Below are positions 34,377 through 44,600 of a DNA stretch of 64,000 nt, piece by piece (within the stretch, counting starts at the first letter, position 1; the number at the start of each line of letters is the position of its first letter). The notes under the pieces are model-generated. The model made no database searches. It had not been told where the DNA came from and saw only the letters and a list, made by a program, of their open reading frames with translations. Position numbers and translations under genes: made by a program. The stretch is taken from contig CAYRFE010000021.1 of NCBI GenBank assembly GCA_964423645.1, positions 1 to 64,000 of the forward strand, in the 5' to 3' direction. The stretch comes from CAYRFE01 sp964423645 [NCBI: uncultured bacterium]. Its GTDB lineage: Bacteria > Macinerneyibacteriota > Macinerneyibacteria > Macinerneyibacteriales.

Positions 34377-35899
34377 TATGCCCTCTCAATTTCAATTTCA
34401 AGTCCGAAATAACCTGAAAACATATCCGCACTTTTTTTCACTTCGGCAGCAACCATTTCAAACATTTCATATGCATTTTTTTTCATGGTCAAACGGAGGA
34501 TGAACGTATTTTCACCGTTAAATTCACATTGTATCTTTTCAACAACAGGTTTCGATAATGTATCAAGTTTATCAGCCATTCGTAAAAATGACGTAACACG
34601 TGTAACCGTAACCCTGTCGGCGGCATCAAGACGCATAAACTCCGGATGGGTGTCCTTAGGTACACTTTTCGTATGATAACGTGCGATCTGAGCGATTATA
34701 CGCATATCTTTTTGCGAAAAACCTGCGATTTCCGAACTTTCGATAATATGCGCCGTATGCTTATGATGATCGCGAGAGCTGATAAAATACCCTACATTAT
34801 GCAAAATAGCCGCAACTTCCAAATATATCCTGTCTTTCTTTGTGAGATCGTATGTTTCTCGAAGTCCATCAAACAGTGTAACGGCAAAACCTGCAACACG
34901 TTGCGTATGTTCAAGGTTGCTTCCGTATTTTGTACATAATGATTGTGCCGAACTTTTGATTATTTTTTCGTACAAGACCGATCCGCCATGTCTGCCAACA
35001 AGAATTGTTGACAAATATGCGATCGCAAGAGAAATATCAGGAACAACAACTTTATCAGCACGTGATAAATTCATGACCGCACCGCCTGCTAAAAATGCCG
35101 CAACACACGTTTGACTGACATCGCTATCCCCATCATTATAATTTTTAAGGGCATCCGTTGACAATGCCGTAAAATCATTATAATCGAATATATAGACGGC
35201 ATCGCGAGTCTTTTTGATCTTCTTATTTTGTAAATATCCGCGAATATCGTCATTAATGATTGTCAGCGAGCCTATTCGAACAGTACCGGTAACAATGGTC
35301 AGCGGTGTCAAAAAGCGCTGGGCGGTCCGCTCAAAAAGCGCATGCATAATTTTAGGTTGTTGCGACAAATACTCCGTCATTTTCATGGTCCCCAACGCAT
35401 GAGCATCGGATGCAGTGACTTTCCCGAATCGACGAATGATAGTTTGTGTTGACCCGCCACCCATTGATAACGTCAACGCGGCATTTTTTTTGTCTCTTAT
35501 AATATTTCCGATTATTCGTTCAGAACCGCTGTATAAAACGGATGCTTCCTCGATCGCATCCAGAGGGCGTACTTCAAGCCCGGTTTCATTACGAATTCGT
35601 TCAATGATGATATCGGCATTCGAAGCCTCTCGTATTCCGGTTGTCGCAAAAACAGTGGTATTTTTTACTTCATATGATTCGGCAAGAGATTTGAACCCTA
35701 TCAGAATATGGACAAGCTCAGCTATGGTCGTATTACTGACCGCACCCTTTTCAAAAGTATCTGTGCCTACCGCGATCGGCACCCACACGTCTTCCAGGAT
35801 ATTCATGGCCGACTCAGCACCCTGCGCAATGACCATCTTCATTGAATGCGATCCGATATCAATGATCGCCGCTATTGAGCCCGTTCGTTTCTTATTCAT
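34376..35899 (-). CDS. ppx: exopolyphosphatase, Ppx/GppA with HD-like C-terminus
   Basis: 507 residues. N-terminal ASKHA domain (IDIGSHSMKMVIAQG, ATTGIREASN, LSMGGGSTQ) and a C-terminal HD-like helical domain (HTQRVAGFAV, LHNVGYFIS, HHKHTAHII). The HD pair reads HN, so one usual metal ligand is replaced. The catalytic Glu is at EEASVLYSG. First gene of the polyphosphate operon; it releases phosphate from the chain ends that Ppk builds, so synthesis and breakdown share one message. Confidence 0.9.
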   Translation of the reverse strand: MNKKRTGSIAAIIDIGSHSMKMVIAQGAESAMNILEDVWVPIAVGTDTFEKGAVSNTTIAELVHILIGFKSLAESYEVKNTTVFATTGIREASNADIIIERIRNETGLEVRPLDAIEEASVLYSGSERIIGNIIRDKKNAALTLSMGGGSTQTIIRRFGKVTASDAHALGTMKMTEYLSQQPKIMHALFERTAQRFLTPLTIVTGTVRIGSLTIINDDIRGYLQNKKIKKTRDAVYIFDYNDFTALSTDALKNYNDGDSDVSQTCVAAFLAGGAVMNLSRADKVVVPDISLAIAYLSTILVGRHGGSVLYEKIIKSSAQSLCTKYGSNLEHTQRVAGFAVTLFDGLRETYDLTKKDRIYLEVAAILHNVGYFISSRDHHKHTAHIIESSEIAGFSQKDMRIIAQIARYHTKSVPKDTHPEFMRLDAADRVTVTRVTSFLRMADKLDTLSKPVVEKIQCEFNGENTFILRLTMKKNAYEMFEMVAAEVKKSADMFSGYFGLEIEIERA

Positions 35900-35972
35900 T
35901 CGTCTTCACCGTTCTTTCATGCAATATTAACGCATAATTAACCATATCTTCTCGTATTTGCGTCCTTCCATC

Positions 35973-36004
35973 TACACTATAGTCAGACATAGTGTATTTG
36001 TCAA
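35973..36004 (-). promoter_or_regulatory. polyphosphate operon promoter with overlapping palindrome
   Basis: Minus strand TTGACA (35999-36004), 17-base spacer, TATAGT (35976-35981). An inverted repeat with 8-base arms, TACACTAT (35973-35980) and ATAGTGTA (35989-35996), covers the -10 box and most of the spacer, the classic place for a repressor operator. Which regulator binds is unknown; phosphate control would be the natural guess. Confidence 0.7.
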
Positions 36005-36026
36005 ATCAAAAATACCACACACACCA

Positions 36027-36055
36027 TTGACAAAATACAAGTACTCAAGTAGAAT
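36027..36055 (+). promoter_or_regulatory. promoter of outer-membrane barrel gene 1
   Basis: TTGACA at 36027-36032, 17-base spacer, TAGAAT at 36050-36055; the same boxes and spacing as in front of barrel gene 2. Confidence 0.8.
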
Positions 36056-36079
36056 AATCGCTGCAAAAAAGGGGGCTCT

Positions 36080-37450
36080 ATGAAACGAGGATTTGCGAGT
36101 ATATCTATGATTATGATTCTGTTTCTTTATGCGTACAGTGACACATTCGATTTCGATCTCAGGTCTTTTTCAGTACCCGACTTTTCGCGATCATCTCTTG
36201 ATGTATCTGCACAACTCTACTCTTCACGGAATTTTACGGACATGAGATTCGGTGAAAATGAGAGAACTTCTATCTATTCAGGAACTATGCCGACCATCAC
36301 GCTTACCTACTCTCACTATTTCTATTCAGCGGATCATATACTTGATACCGATCTGTCATTTCGGTACGAACTGAGCGATCAATCGCTCGATGAAGACTCT
36401 TCATCCGCCTATGATACCGTCACGCATAGTTTCGCCTTTACGGGTTCACGCGCAGAGCAACTATATCTAAGTTCATTGTTATTTTTCGAATACAAACCTT
36501 ATGCGGCATACTCGATGTACCAAAATAAACACGTGTTTACGGATGACACTTTAGAACGTGAATATACTGCAGGTATGGCAATATCATTCGGTGTCGGCAG
36601 AATGCGTGACGTCGGATACGCCCGGTCAGCCCTCTTCATGTATGAGGACATGCATAAATACGGCATACTTACATCTCCTCCGACCCGTGATGATATACAA
36701 GAGTTGGGTTCGTTGATCACCACTCAAAAAAATAACCGTTTTTTTGACTATCGTAATCATTTTGTGGATACCATGAGAGTATTTGACGGTTTTTTCAATG
36801 CTAAAACAAATATCACCCATACTATCGATCAAACTGCAGCGTATACCGATATCTTCTTCAATCTGACAGAGCAATCACGTCTGTACGGATGGCAGCTCTA
36901 TTTCATGATCGACCCCTCGTATACCAACAAACGTACGCAGAATGATGATCCGACCGTTGAAGAAGTCGACCATGAGACTCAAAAGGGAATAATCGGAATG
37001 TATTTTGCGTATGAAAATCCTTTTTCACAAAAAGGACAGCTCTCCCTTCGCGCAGAGGCCTCACTCACTGCAGAAGCATATGATATCAATGAGCTGAATG
37101 AAATACTCCAGGAAGAATTCCGCATACGTTGTTCGGCGACAATCTCATACTACCCTGTTCAGCGTGTATCCTACTATGGCACATTGATGGCACAATACAG
37201 CTCAGTCGATTATTTTGAAAGAAGTATGTTTGCGACAGCGTTTGTCAAATTCTATCAAGCACAATGCAATATAGGTATAAACTACTATATATCACCAAAA
37301 TGCACTATGTCGGCAGAGTTACGTAACGAGTACACCTACTTCGATAGAAACGTGACCTTTAATTATTTCGGCAATATTTTTCATAATTCGCTTGATGACG
37401 CACAGCATCGTTTTTATCTTACAGCATCCTGCAGCTACAAGCTCTTTTAA
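36080..37450 (+). CDS. outer-membrane beta-barrel protein 1
   Basis: 456 residues with a GGGGG ribosome binding site. Signal peptide of about 20 residues, then SDTFDFDLRSFSVPDFSRSS, shared with its neighbour. The remainder is made of alternating aromatic/polar strands and ends in CSYKLF, with C-terminal Phe as expected of BAM substrates. A predicted helical insert (about residues 175-255) contains VGYARSALFMYEDMHKYG and a DYRNHFVDTMRVFDGFF stretch. No known porin family is recognised; the role is presumably pore, adhesin or structural. Confidence 0.75.
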   Translation: MKRGFASISMIMILFLYAYSDTFDFDLRSFSVPDFSRSSLDVSAQLYSSRNFTDMRFGENERTSIYSGTMPTITLTYSHYFYSADHILDTDLSFRYELSDQSLDEDSSSAYDTVTHSFAFTGSRAEQLYLSSLLFFEYKPYAAYSMYQNKHVFTDDTLEREYTAGMAISFGVGRMRDVGYARSALFMYEDMHKYGILTSPPTRDDIQELGSLITTQKNNRFFDYRNHFVDTMRVFDGFFNAKTNITHTIDQTAAYTDIFFNLTEQSRLYGWQLYFMIDPSYTNKRTQNDDPTVEEVDHETQKGIIGMYFAYENPFSQKGQLSLRAEASLTAEAYDINELNEILQEEFRIRCSATISYYPVQRVSYYGTLMAQYSSVDYFERSMFATAFVKFYQAQCNIGINYYISPKCTMSAELRNEYTYFDRNVTFNYFGNIFHNSLDDAQHRFYLTASCSYKLF

Positions 37451-37458
37451 ATCTTTAG

Positions 37459-37490
37459 GGGATACTTTCACGGGTACCCCTTTTTTTAAA
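37459..37490 (+). terminator. terminator of barrel gene 1
   Basis: AGGGGATA...TACCCCT imperfect stem followed by TTTTTTTAAA, nine bases after the stop codon. Confidence 0.75.
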
Positions 37491-37510
37491 ATCCAAAACT
37501 ACCCTAGTCA

Positions 37511-37539
37511 TTGACAAAAAGTTTTTTTTAACATAGAAT
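37511..37539 (+). promoter_or_regulatory. promoter of outer-membrane barrel gene 2
   Basis: TTGACA at 37511-37516, 17-base spacer, TAGAAT at 37534-37539, identical in boxes and spacing to barrel promoter 1. Confidence 0.8.
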
Positions 37540-37565
37540 CATCGCATACACCAAAGGGGGAGTAT

Positions 37566-38951
37566 ATGAAATTTATTGTTTTTTTGACGGCATTGATGAT
37601 CCTGATCCCGTGTTCACTAAAAAGCGATACCTTCGACTTCGATCTCAAGTCTTTTACACCACCTGATTACACCCGCACTTCTCTTGAGTTTTCGAGTAAT
37701 TTTTCCACAAACCACACAACACAAGAATTTAACAATTTGCTCTCACATGCTATTAGTAATACTGTCAATACGCTCTATAATTCAGATATCGAAGGGACAT
37801 ACTCATATTACCGATATTCACAAAAACGTATTTCAGATATGAGTTTTAATCTTCTGTATGAATATGAGAATACCTTTGCCGAATATGACGATTTTGTTGA
37901 TACTGATGTCGCAAACACCATGATAGGTTTGGAATTAGACCGTTATGAGACATTATATGTTTCCAAAAATTATTTTGTCTCTATCGGTGCAGACGCTACA
38001 TACTCGTTCCGTAAAATATACTATCCCGAACATTATGACCGTATGCAGCGTCAATATCGCCTTGAGGGCACGTTCGGCTTCGGATGGGGCAGATTGGAAA
38101 ATGTAGGATATGCACGCACAGCATTGTTCATGTATGAAGATATGCAAAAATACGGGGTATTACAGACCGCACCAAGTGCCGATGATATCAGAGATCTCGC
38201 CACGCTCATTGCGCAACGAAAGAATCTTCGTTCTTTGGATTATCGCGATAATTTTGTTGACAATATAAAGGCATTCGATCTGTTTTTTAAAGGCAAGTCT
38301 AATGTAACTTCCGACATCTCATGCATGGCAGCATATACAGATGTATTCCACAATATGCCGCAGACAAATCGCTTCAATGGATCGAGAGTACATTTCGATT
38401 TCAGAACGATGTATGCCAATATCCTTGAGGAAGAATATGATATGGTATCCGACTCAACCATTGAAACACAAACCGGTTTCCTTGCGTCGATAAACTATGA
38501 ATATGAAAATCCCTTATCACAAAAGTGGCAACTATCTTTCGACTACTCAAGCAGATATGTCAAAGAAAATCGTGATATTGAAATGATGGAGGAAATAATT
38601 GACACCATTTCGACTACAGGCTTTATGCACGATATCATGCTTACAATGGGGTACTACCCGACACAACGCACTTCTTTCACAGCATCATCGGCAATGATCT
38701 ATCAAACTCTTGACGGTGAAATGGAAAGCTTTGACGGTGATTTGCGAGAACTAACCATGAAAATGTTCGGGGTAATGATAGAACTCGGGGTAGATTATTA
38801 TTTTTCTCCTAATGTCAGAATGTTTGCCTCTACAGGAACCGTGTACCAATATGCCCAGATGACCAGAACTGACAGCTATGATAACGATGATGACTCACAA
38901 AATGGGTATGATTTCATTTTACAAACCGGGATCACATACAAAGTATTCTAA
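37566..38951 (+). CDS. outer-membrane beta-barrel protein 2
   Basis: 461 residues, paralog of the preceding gene. Signal peptide ends before KSDTFDFDLKSFTPPDYTR. The shared predicted helical insert reads VGYARTALFMYEDMQKYG, then DDIRDLATLIAQRKN and DYRDNFVDNIKAFDLFF (about residues 178-245). The insert is much better conserved between the two than the strands around it. The C-terminus is GITYKVF (terminal Phe). Highly acidic loops suggest surface exposure. It has a GGGGGAG ribosome binding site. Function unknown. Confidence 0.75.
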   Translation: MKFIVFLTALMILIPCSLKSDTFDFDLKSFTPPDYTRTSLEFSSNFSTNHTTQEFNNLLSHAISNTVNTLYNSDIEGTYSYYRYSQKRISDMSFNLLYEYENTFAEYDDFVDTDVANTMIGLELDRYETLYVSKNYFVSIGADATYSFRKIYYPEHYDRMQRQYRLEGTFGFGWGRLENVGYARTALFMYEDMQKYGVLQTAPSADDIRDLATLIAQRKNLRSLDYRDNFVDNIKAFDLFFKGKSNVTSDISCMAAYTDVFHNMPQTNRFNGSRVHFDFRTMYANILEEEYDMVSDSTIETQTGFLASINYEYENPLSQKWQLSFDYSSRYVKENRDIEMMEEIIDTISTTGFMHDIMLTMGYYPTQRTSFTASSAMIYQTLDGEMESFDGDLRELTMKMFGVMIELGVDYYFSPNVRMFASTGTVYQYAQMTRTDSYDNDDDSQNGYDFILQTGITYKVF

Positions 38952-38958
38952 TTATACA

Positions 38959-38983
38959 AAGCGCCCTTCGATGAAGGGCGCTT
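38959..38983. terminator. terminator-like hairpin after barrel gene 2
   Basis: Perfect 11-base stem AAGCGCCCTTC / GAAGGGCGCTT with a GAT loop eight bases after the stop codon. The following TTCTCTAC is a weak T tract on the plus strand. Confidence 0.7.
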
Positions 38984-39058
38984 CTCTACTCACCACGAAT
39001 CCCATTCATGAAAAATAACAACCAAACCGTATATGATCATACGACACGATAATAAAAT

Positions 39059-39083
39059 GACCTTTGCAAAACTACCATTTTTT
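39059..39083. repeat. isolated copy of repeat module e
   Basis: GACCTTTGCAAAACTACCAT followed by TTTTTGA matches module e of dispersed repeat copy 2 (2396-2421) almost exactly, without the neighbouring C-rich hairpins. The rest of the 38984-39246 spacer shows nothing recognisable. Confidence 0.7.
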
Positions 39084-39246
39084 GACTTTCTCAAGGTTTT
39101 TTAATCGCATATCCCTTAAAAACACACTTCGCATAAGCGTACATCATTCGCGTGAAAATGAGACTTATGAGAAAAGCGTGTAAATCATTTTTGCCGCTAT
39201 GAACTCGCCACACCGATGCTGTCACCACATGATCGTTCTCATGACC

Positions 39247-40620
39247 TCACGTATTCGGGGCGTTACACAATACCACCCATACATCACACACATTCGTTCC
39301 GGTTGGTCCGGTTCGTAACAGTGCGCCATATTTATCTAAAAACGGATATGCATTATTGTCATCAAGATAAATACGCGGATTTTCATGTGAATGAAATATG
39401 CGCCTCATGACCACTTCAGAAACAACAGCTCCTGCGGCATCGGTCGGTCCATCTGAACCGTCGGTCGCCAAAAACAATGCGTGTATACCTTTTAACATAT
39501 TATCATCATTTCGTGCTTCATGTATGAATGCCAACGCAGCTTCTTGATTTCTTCCGCCTTTTCCCTGCCCTTTAATGGTCACTGTTGTTTCACCTCCCCA
39601 AAGAAAACACCACGGTTCAGATATATTTTCAGTTCGCTCTCGTATATGTATATACACACTCTTTCCTTTTTCAGAGGCTTCACCCGTCGTACAGGAATCA
39701 ACGATTTCAACATGGTATCCCAATCGCATTGCTGATGTTTTCGCCGCCTGAAGTGCACATTTATTTGAAGCAAGTACGGCGGTAAAAACGGTGTTAAAAA
39801 TTTCATCACCCGGTTTTGGCGTTTCATGGAGTCCTTTTTCAATCGATTCGGTCACAAACGTATATATGGAACCAGGTAATTTTTCATATAATGCATACCG
39901 TGTACAAATCTCGTGGACGTCAAGAAAGGTTGTCGTGTCAGGCATCGTCATTCCGGAAGCAATAGTGTCAAGACGATCCCCCGCGACATCCGATATGATA
40001 AGTGTGAGAGTTCGTGCAGGATAAAGAAGTTGAGCCATGCGCCCTGCTTTGATTGATGAAAAATGTTTCCGTACAGTATTGACTTCATCGATACATGCCC
40101 CACTCGCCAAGAGGAGATTTGAGAGCGTTATTTTTTCATCGAGCGTAATAACTGTGCCACTTATTTCATCCTGATATGGATATACACAACACGCTGACGC
40201 ACCGCCAGATACGACAAATAATACAACATCATTTTCACCAAGTGATTGTGCATACTGCGCCAGCGCACGACCCGCACGTTCACTTTCAACATCCGGCACC
40301 GGATGTGCTGCTTCGATTATACGTATTTTTTTAAGCAAAGCGCCATGTCCGTATTTCGTCGCAACAATCCCACCCTCGATCATTTCACCGAATATTTTTT
40401 CCAGTCCTGCGGCCATTGTTGCCGCTGCCTTCCCTGCGCCGAGAACATGGATTCGATCATTGTCACATAACGTCACCACCAACGAATTGACAACCGTATC
40501 GCATGTGATTTTATAATCATGATAATGAATGCGTGACGCGATAAGATCTCCCGCATCACACGTTCGTAAAACTTCTGCACAAATGACGGCACAATGAGGA
40601 GAATGTGCAAAAACACTCAT
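39247..40620 (-). CDS. glycerate 2-kinase, MOFRL family
   Basis: 457 residues from the ATG at 40620, which overlaps the stop of the small membrane protein gene (ATGA); the longer open frame upstream is that gene read in another frame. N-terminal DUF4147 domain with VLGAGKAAATMA and LFVVSGGASACCV, and the C-terminal MOFRL domain (LFLATDGSDGPTDAAGA). It phosphorylates D-glycerate to 2-phosphoglycerate with ATP in the cytoplasm, feeding lower glycolysis. A hydroxypyruvate reductase candidate is at 23 kb. Confidence 0.9.
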   Translation of the reverse strand: MSVFAHSPHCAVICAEVLRTCDAGDLIASRIHYHDYKITCDTVVNSLVVTLCDNDRIHVLGAGKAAATMAAGLEKIFGEMIEGGIVATKYGHGALLKKIRIIEAAHPVPDVESERAGRALAQYAQSLGENDVVLFVVSGGASACCVYPYQDEISGTVITLDEKITLSNLLLASGACIDEVNTVRKHFSSIKAGRMAQLLYPARTLTLIISDVAGDRLDTIASGMTMPDTTTFLDVHEICTRYALYEKLPGSIYTFVTESIEKGLHETPKPGDEIFNTVFTAVLASNKCALQAAKTSAMRLGYHVEIVDSCTTGEASEKGKSVYIHIRERTENISEPWCFLWGGETTVTIKGQGKGGRNQEAALAFIHEARNDDNMLKGIHALFLATDGSDGPTDAAGAVVSEVVMRRIFHSHENPRIYLDDNNAYPFLDKYGALLRTGPTGTNVCDVWVVLCNAPNT

Positions 40621-40826
40621 TTTGAAAATATTGAAATAAGTAATCTTTTCCCCGGTCCCATGCCAATTCCCGCAGAAGCTCCGATAATCACCACAATACA
40701 TACTATAACAATTATCTTCTGGCGCGTATCGAGAGATTGAAAAGACGGTTGCCCCCATGATCGCACATAAAAATACCAATATATTCCCCAACCGATACTT
40801 AATAACACAAACCATACAAACATCAT
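40617..40826 (-). CDS. small two-helix membrane protein
   Basis: 69 residues from the ATG at 40826 (AAGGAG six bases upstream; an in-frame TTG further upstream overlaps that site and is less likely). Two predicted membrane helices, FVWFVLLSIGWGIYWYFYV and IVIVCIVVIIGASAGIG, flank a short polar loop SWGQPSFQSLDTRQK. No family is recognised. It is translationally coupled to glycerate kinase and lies 31 bases after the solute-binding protein gene. Confidence 0.65.
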   Translation of the reverse strand: MMFVWFVLLSIGWGIYWYFYVRSWGQPSFQSLDTRQKIIVIVCIVVIIGASAGIGMGPGKRLLISIFSK

Positions 40827-40857
40827 ACTGTTCTCCTTATTCAAGTGTATATCGAAA

Positions 40858-41616
40858 TTACCACTTCTTGCGTATTTTTTCTAATTTGCCGTTACCTTCA
40901 AGTTTTTTATATGATCGTACAAGATTATTATACACTTCAGGTGGTACCATTTTTGATACGCCAAAATACACAGGATCCTTATGAATAATGAATGGATGCA
41001 CAAAAAAATCTTTATATTGTTCGTCATGTGCGATCTTATAGACAATATTTGATCGTTCTTCGATGTAACCTAAAATTCGACTTTTTTGCAACATCGCTAA
41101 AAATTGTGTTGCTTCGGGTATGGGTACAAATACTTTTGCAAAGTCATTATCGGTCTCTAACCTTTTTTTCATGTCTTCACCATAATAGGCATTTTGTTGT
41201 ATTGCTATTTTTTTACCGGTTTTCTGTGATGCAATGACCATTTGATCCAATGAATTGATCGTAAGACCTTTATCGCCCTTACGTACGATCAACACCATTT
41301 GTGTATACCTCTCGGGACCGATCCATTGGAGAAATTCTGAGCGTTCTTCCGTTTTGGAAAGATTACACATTATATCTATCTCGCCTGCTTTTATTGAAAC
41401 AAGAGCTCTATTCCACGGTAAATCGACAAATTCGGGTGTATATCCTGCGTCTTCAACGACCGCACGAGCTAATTCGACATCCAATCCTGTCCACACTTTC
41501 TCGGAATTTTGGTAATATTGAGGCGGATAATTTACTACACGTATTTTTATCGTGTTCGCACAAAGCATCGTTGCGCAGACCGCTATACATCCTATCGCCA
41601 CGGTTAATCTTTTCAT
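40858..41616 (-). CDS. periplasmic solute-binding protein, family 3
   Basis: 252 residues from the ATG at 41616, which has a perfect AGGAGG site and starts the signal peptide MKRLTVAIGCIAV...CAN. Amino-acid-binding-protein (SBP_bac_3) features: YPPQYYQNSEKVWTGLDVEL, DAGYTPEFVDLPWNRAL and DIMCNLSKTEERSEFLQW. No ABC permease or ATPase for amino acids is nearby; instead the gene follows a hybrid histidine kinase by 53 bases, so it may be a ligand sensor rather than a transporter part. Confidence 0.85.
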   Translation of the reverse strand: MKRLTVAIGCIAVCATMLCANTIKIRVVNYPPQYYQNSEKVWTGLDVELARAVVEDAGYTPEFVDLPWNRALVSIKAGEIDIMCNLSKTEERSEFLQWIGPERYTQMVLIVRKGDKGLTINSLDQMVIASQKTGKKIAIQQNAYYGEDMKKRLETDNDFAKVFVPIPEATQFLAMLQKSRILGYIEERSNIVYKIAHDEQYKDFFVHPFIIHKDPVYFGVSKMVPPEVYNNLVRSYKKLEGNGKLEKIRKKW

Positions 41617-41669
41617 AATTCCTCCTATGCGTTCTTTACACATAAGTATACTGCAGTACATGGCTATTC

Positions 41670-44600
41670 TCAAGACGTTTGCGTCCGGGCATCCAATATT
41701 TGCCGTATCTTCTGCGCTAACTTAAAGGGTGAATACGGTTTACTGATAAATTCCACATCGTCATCGATCACTCCCTGATTCGCGATCACATCTTTAGTAT
41801 ACCCTGAAGCAAAAAGCACACAACTCAAACCGATGGACTGATGCAGATACCGTGCAAGTTCTTTCCCATTCATTCCCGGCATGATGACATCGGTAAATAA
41901 CATATCGATTCGCCCGTTCCAATTTTCCGCCTCATGAAGTGCATGGTCAGCATTACCTGCCGATAATACAGTATAGCCTATACTGGACAGGAAATGTTCC
42001 ACAAATGATCGCACGGCAGGCTCATCTTCAACTAAAAGGATGACTTCGTTGCCGCCGATCATATGCGCGTCATCATCTTCTCTGACAAACGGAATTGGAT
42101 GCCCTTCCGAGAGCGGTAAATAGACTTGGAATTCTGTCCCGCTTCCCTCTTCAGAATAAACTTCAATAAACCCTTGCGCTTGTTTCACTGCACCGTATGT
42201 GGTTGCCAATCCCAGACCGGTACCTCTTCCCATCGATTTTGTCGTAAAAAAAGGTTCGAAAAGGTGTTTGACATTTTCTTTCGATATCCCTATCCCCGTA
42301 TCCTTAACTGAAAACATACAATAGTTGCCCGGTTTCATATACGTATGTTCTGCGTAATATTCCTTACTCAAATCAGCCAGTGACGTTGTGATCGATATAG
42401 TGCCCCCCATAGGCATTGCATCACGTGCATTCACGACCAAATTTATTATTATCTGTTCAAATTGCGATGGGTCAACCAAAATTACAAGAGAATGCCGCAT
42501 ATCATATGAATACGAAACAGTGATATTTTCTCCTATCAAACGATCTAATAATGGGATGGTATGCTCAATCAATTCATTGAGAGAGATGATTTTCGGTTCG
42601 ATCATTTGTTTCCGTGAAAATGCAAGCAACTGTTTTGTGAGTGAAGCGGCACTCTCGGCGGCTTGCTTGATATCGATCAATTTTTTTCGTAATTTTTCAG
42701 AATCGTATGGCGCAAGACTCGCGAGAGTCGCATTTCCTATGATAGCAGTCAAAAGATTATTAAAATCATGCGCCACGCCTCCCGCCAATCTTCCGAGAGC
42801 CTCCATTTTTGATGTTTGCTGTAACTGATTATACAATCTTGTTTTTTCTTCTTCAGCTTTTTTCCGAAATGTTATGTCTCGTAAATGTTCGACAACCATT
42901 CGAATTTCTCCATCATCTGATAACAACGGATAACTTCGCGCTTCAAACCATTTATGCATTTCAGGTACAAATTTTTCTACAAATGCAGGTTTTTTTTCAC
43001 GAAATACTTCTTCCGTGGCACATAACTCGCAAGGAATTGTCCTACCCATAAGTTCATAGCATCGTTTTCCCTCTACCGATTCGGGACTCAATCCCAATAA
43101 AGCATACCCTGCCGCATTGTAACGTATAATATGACGGTCATGGTCCTGTAATCCGATCACATCGGGGATCGCATCAAAGAGCGCTTCAAATAATCGCGTT
43201 GCCTCTCTGAGTTTTCTTTCCTGAGCAACGAGTTCATCCATAATCCGTTTACGCTCCGATATGTCTCGTGCGACGGCTACGATAACTTCTTTCCCGAAAT
43301 AATCTCCCTTACTCACGCTTACTTCTTTAGGGAAGATCGATCCGTCCTTACGCATTCCCCAAAACTCAAACCGTTGCGGTTCTCCTTCAAAAGCTTTCTT
43401 GATACAATCACTTATGTGTGCAAAGTTATTTTTCTCCGGTGCAGATAAAAAAGACGGAGCTTGCCCGACAATGTCCTCTTTTTTATATCCGTAAAAATCT
43501 TCAACTGTTTTGTTAACATCTAAAAATATTCCTTCTTTATCTTGAATATATATTGCTTCGCTGACACTGTCCAAAATACCTCTATAGGTAGCATGAGCTT
43601 GTTGAAGACGCTGCGTTTCCTGTTTTCTGTCCGTAATATCAAACAAACTGAATTGAAGCATTTTCCTTTCTCCGTAATCAAACCGTACAAGATGTACTTC
43701 AGCATCCCAAATCGTACCATCTCCCCGTTGATGTCTCCACTCAAATAAAAGATCTCCTGATTCAAATGCTTCTTTGATCTTTAAAGGCGCTTCGCTTTTT
43801 GAAAGTTCACCATTATATTGGTATTCGGCTGATACATCTAACGGTGTTTTTCCAAGAGTGTCCTCTTTACTTGCAAACCCGTATACGCGTACGGCAGCTT
43901 CATTACAATCGACAAAACGGTATGTTTCACCATCCATCAAAACAAGTGGAGTAACAGATCGCTTAAATAGTACTTTATTATAATCTTCGCTGATCCTGAG
44001 ATTTTCTTCTGCCATCTTCCTGTCGGTGATATCAACATGACAACCCACCATTCGTATAGGATTACCGCTGTGATCCCACACAATGACCCGTCCCGAACAA
44101 ATAATCCAAAGAATACTGCCATTTTTATGATAATAGCGTACCTCATTGTAAAACGGAATTCTACCATGGGTGCCTACATGTTCATTAAATGTTTGAAGGA
44201 CACCGGGCATATCTTCAGGATGAACAAGCCGTTGCCAGGATTCGGGAATATCGGGTAATTCATCGTTTTCATAGCCGAACATTTTCTTAAATGCCGGACT
44301 CATATATTCGGTACCTTCGGGAATATTCCAATCCCAATATCCCGCAAGAGTATTTTCCAAAATCGTTTGAATAACATATTGTTGTTCTTGTATACGATCT
44401 TCAGATTTCTTTCTTTCAGAGTAATCGGTCAATACGGTAAGTGCGGCACTCGTCTCCCCGAATGAGATGATCCTGCTTGACAAAAGTACGGGATATGATC
44501 CATATTTCTTTGTTTTAAATAGTGCATAAAACGATGATACATGACCATTTTCTTGTAATAATGTATAAAATGTATTTCGTTCTTCTATGTCCTCCCACAT

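Noticed and set aside
36499-36874. Antisense frames within barrel gene 1
   Set aside because: They lie opposite the conserved helical insert and have no initiation signals.
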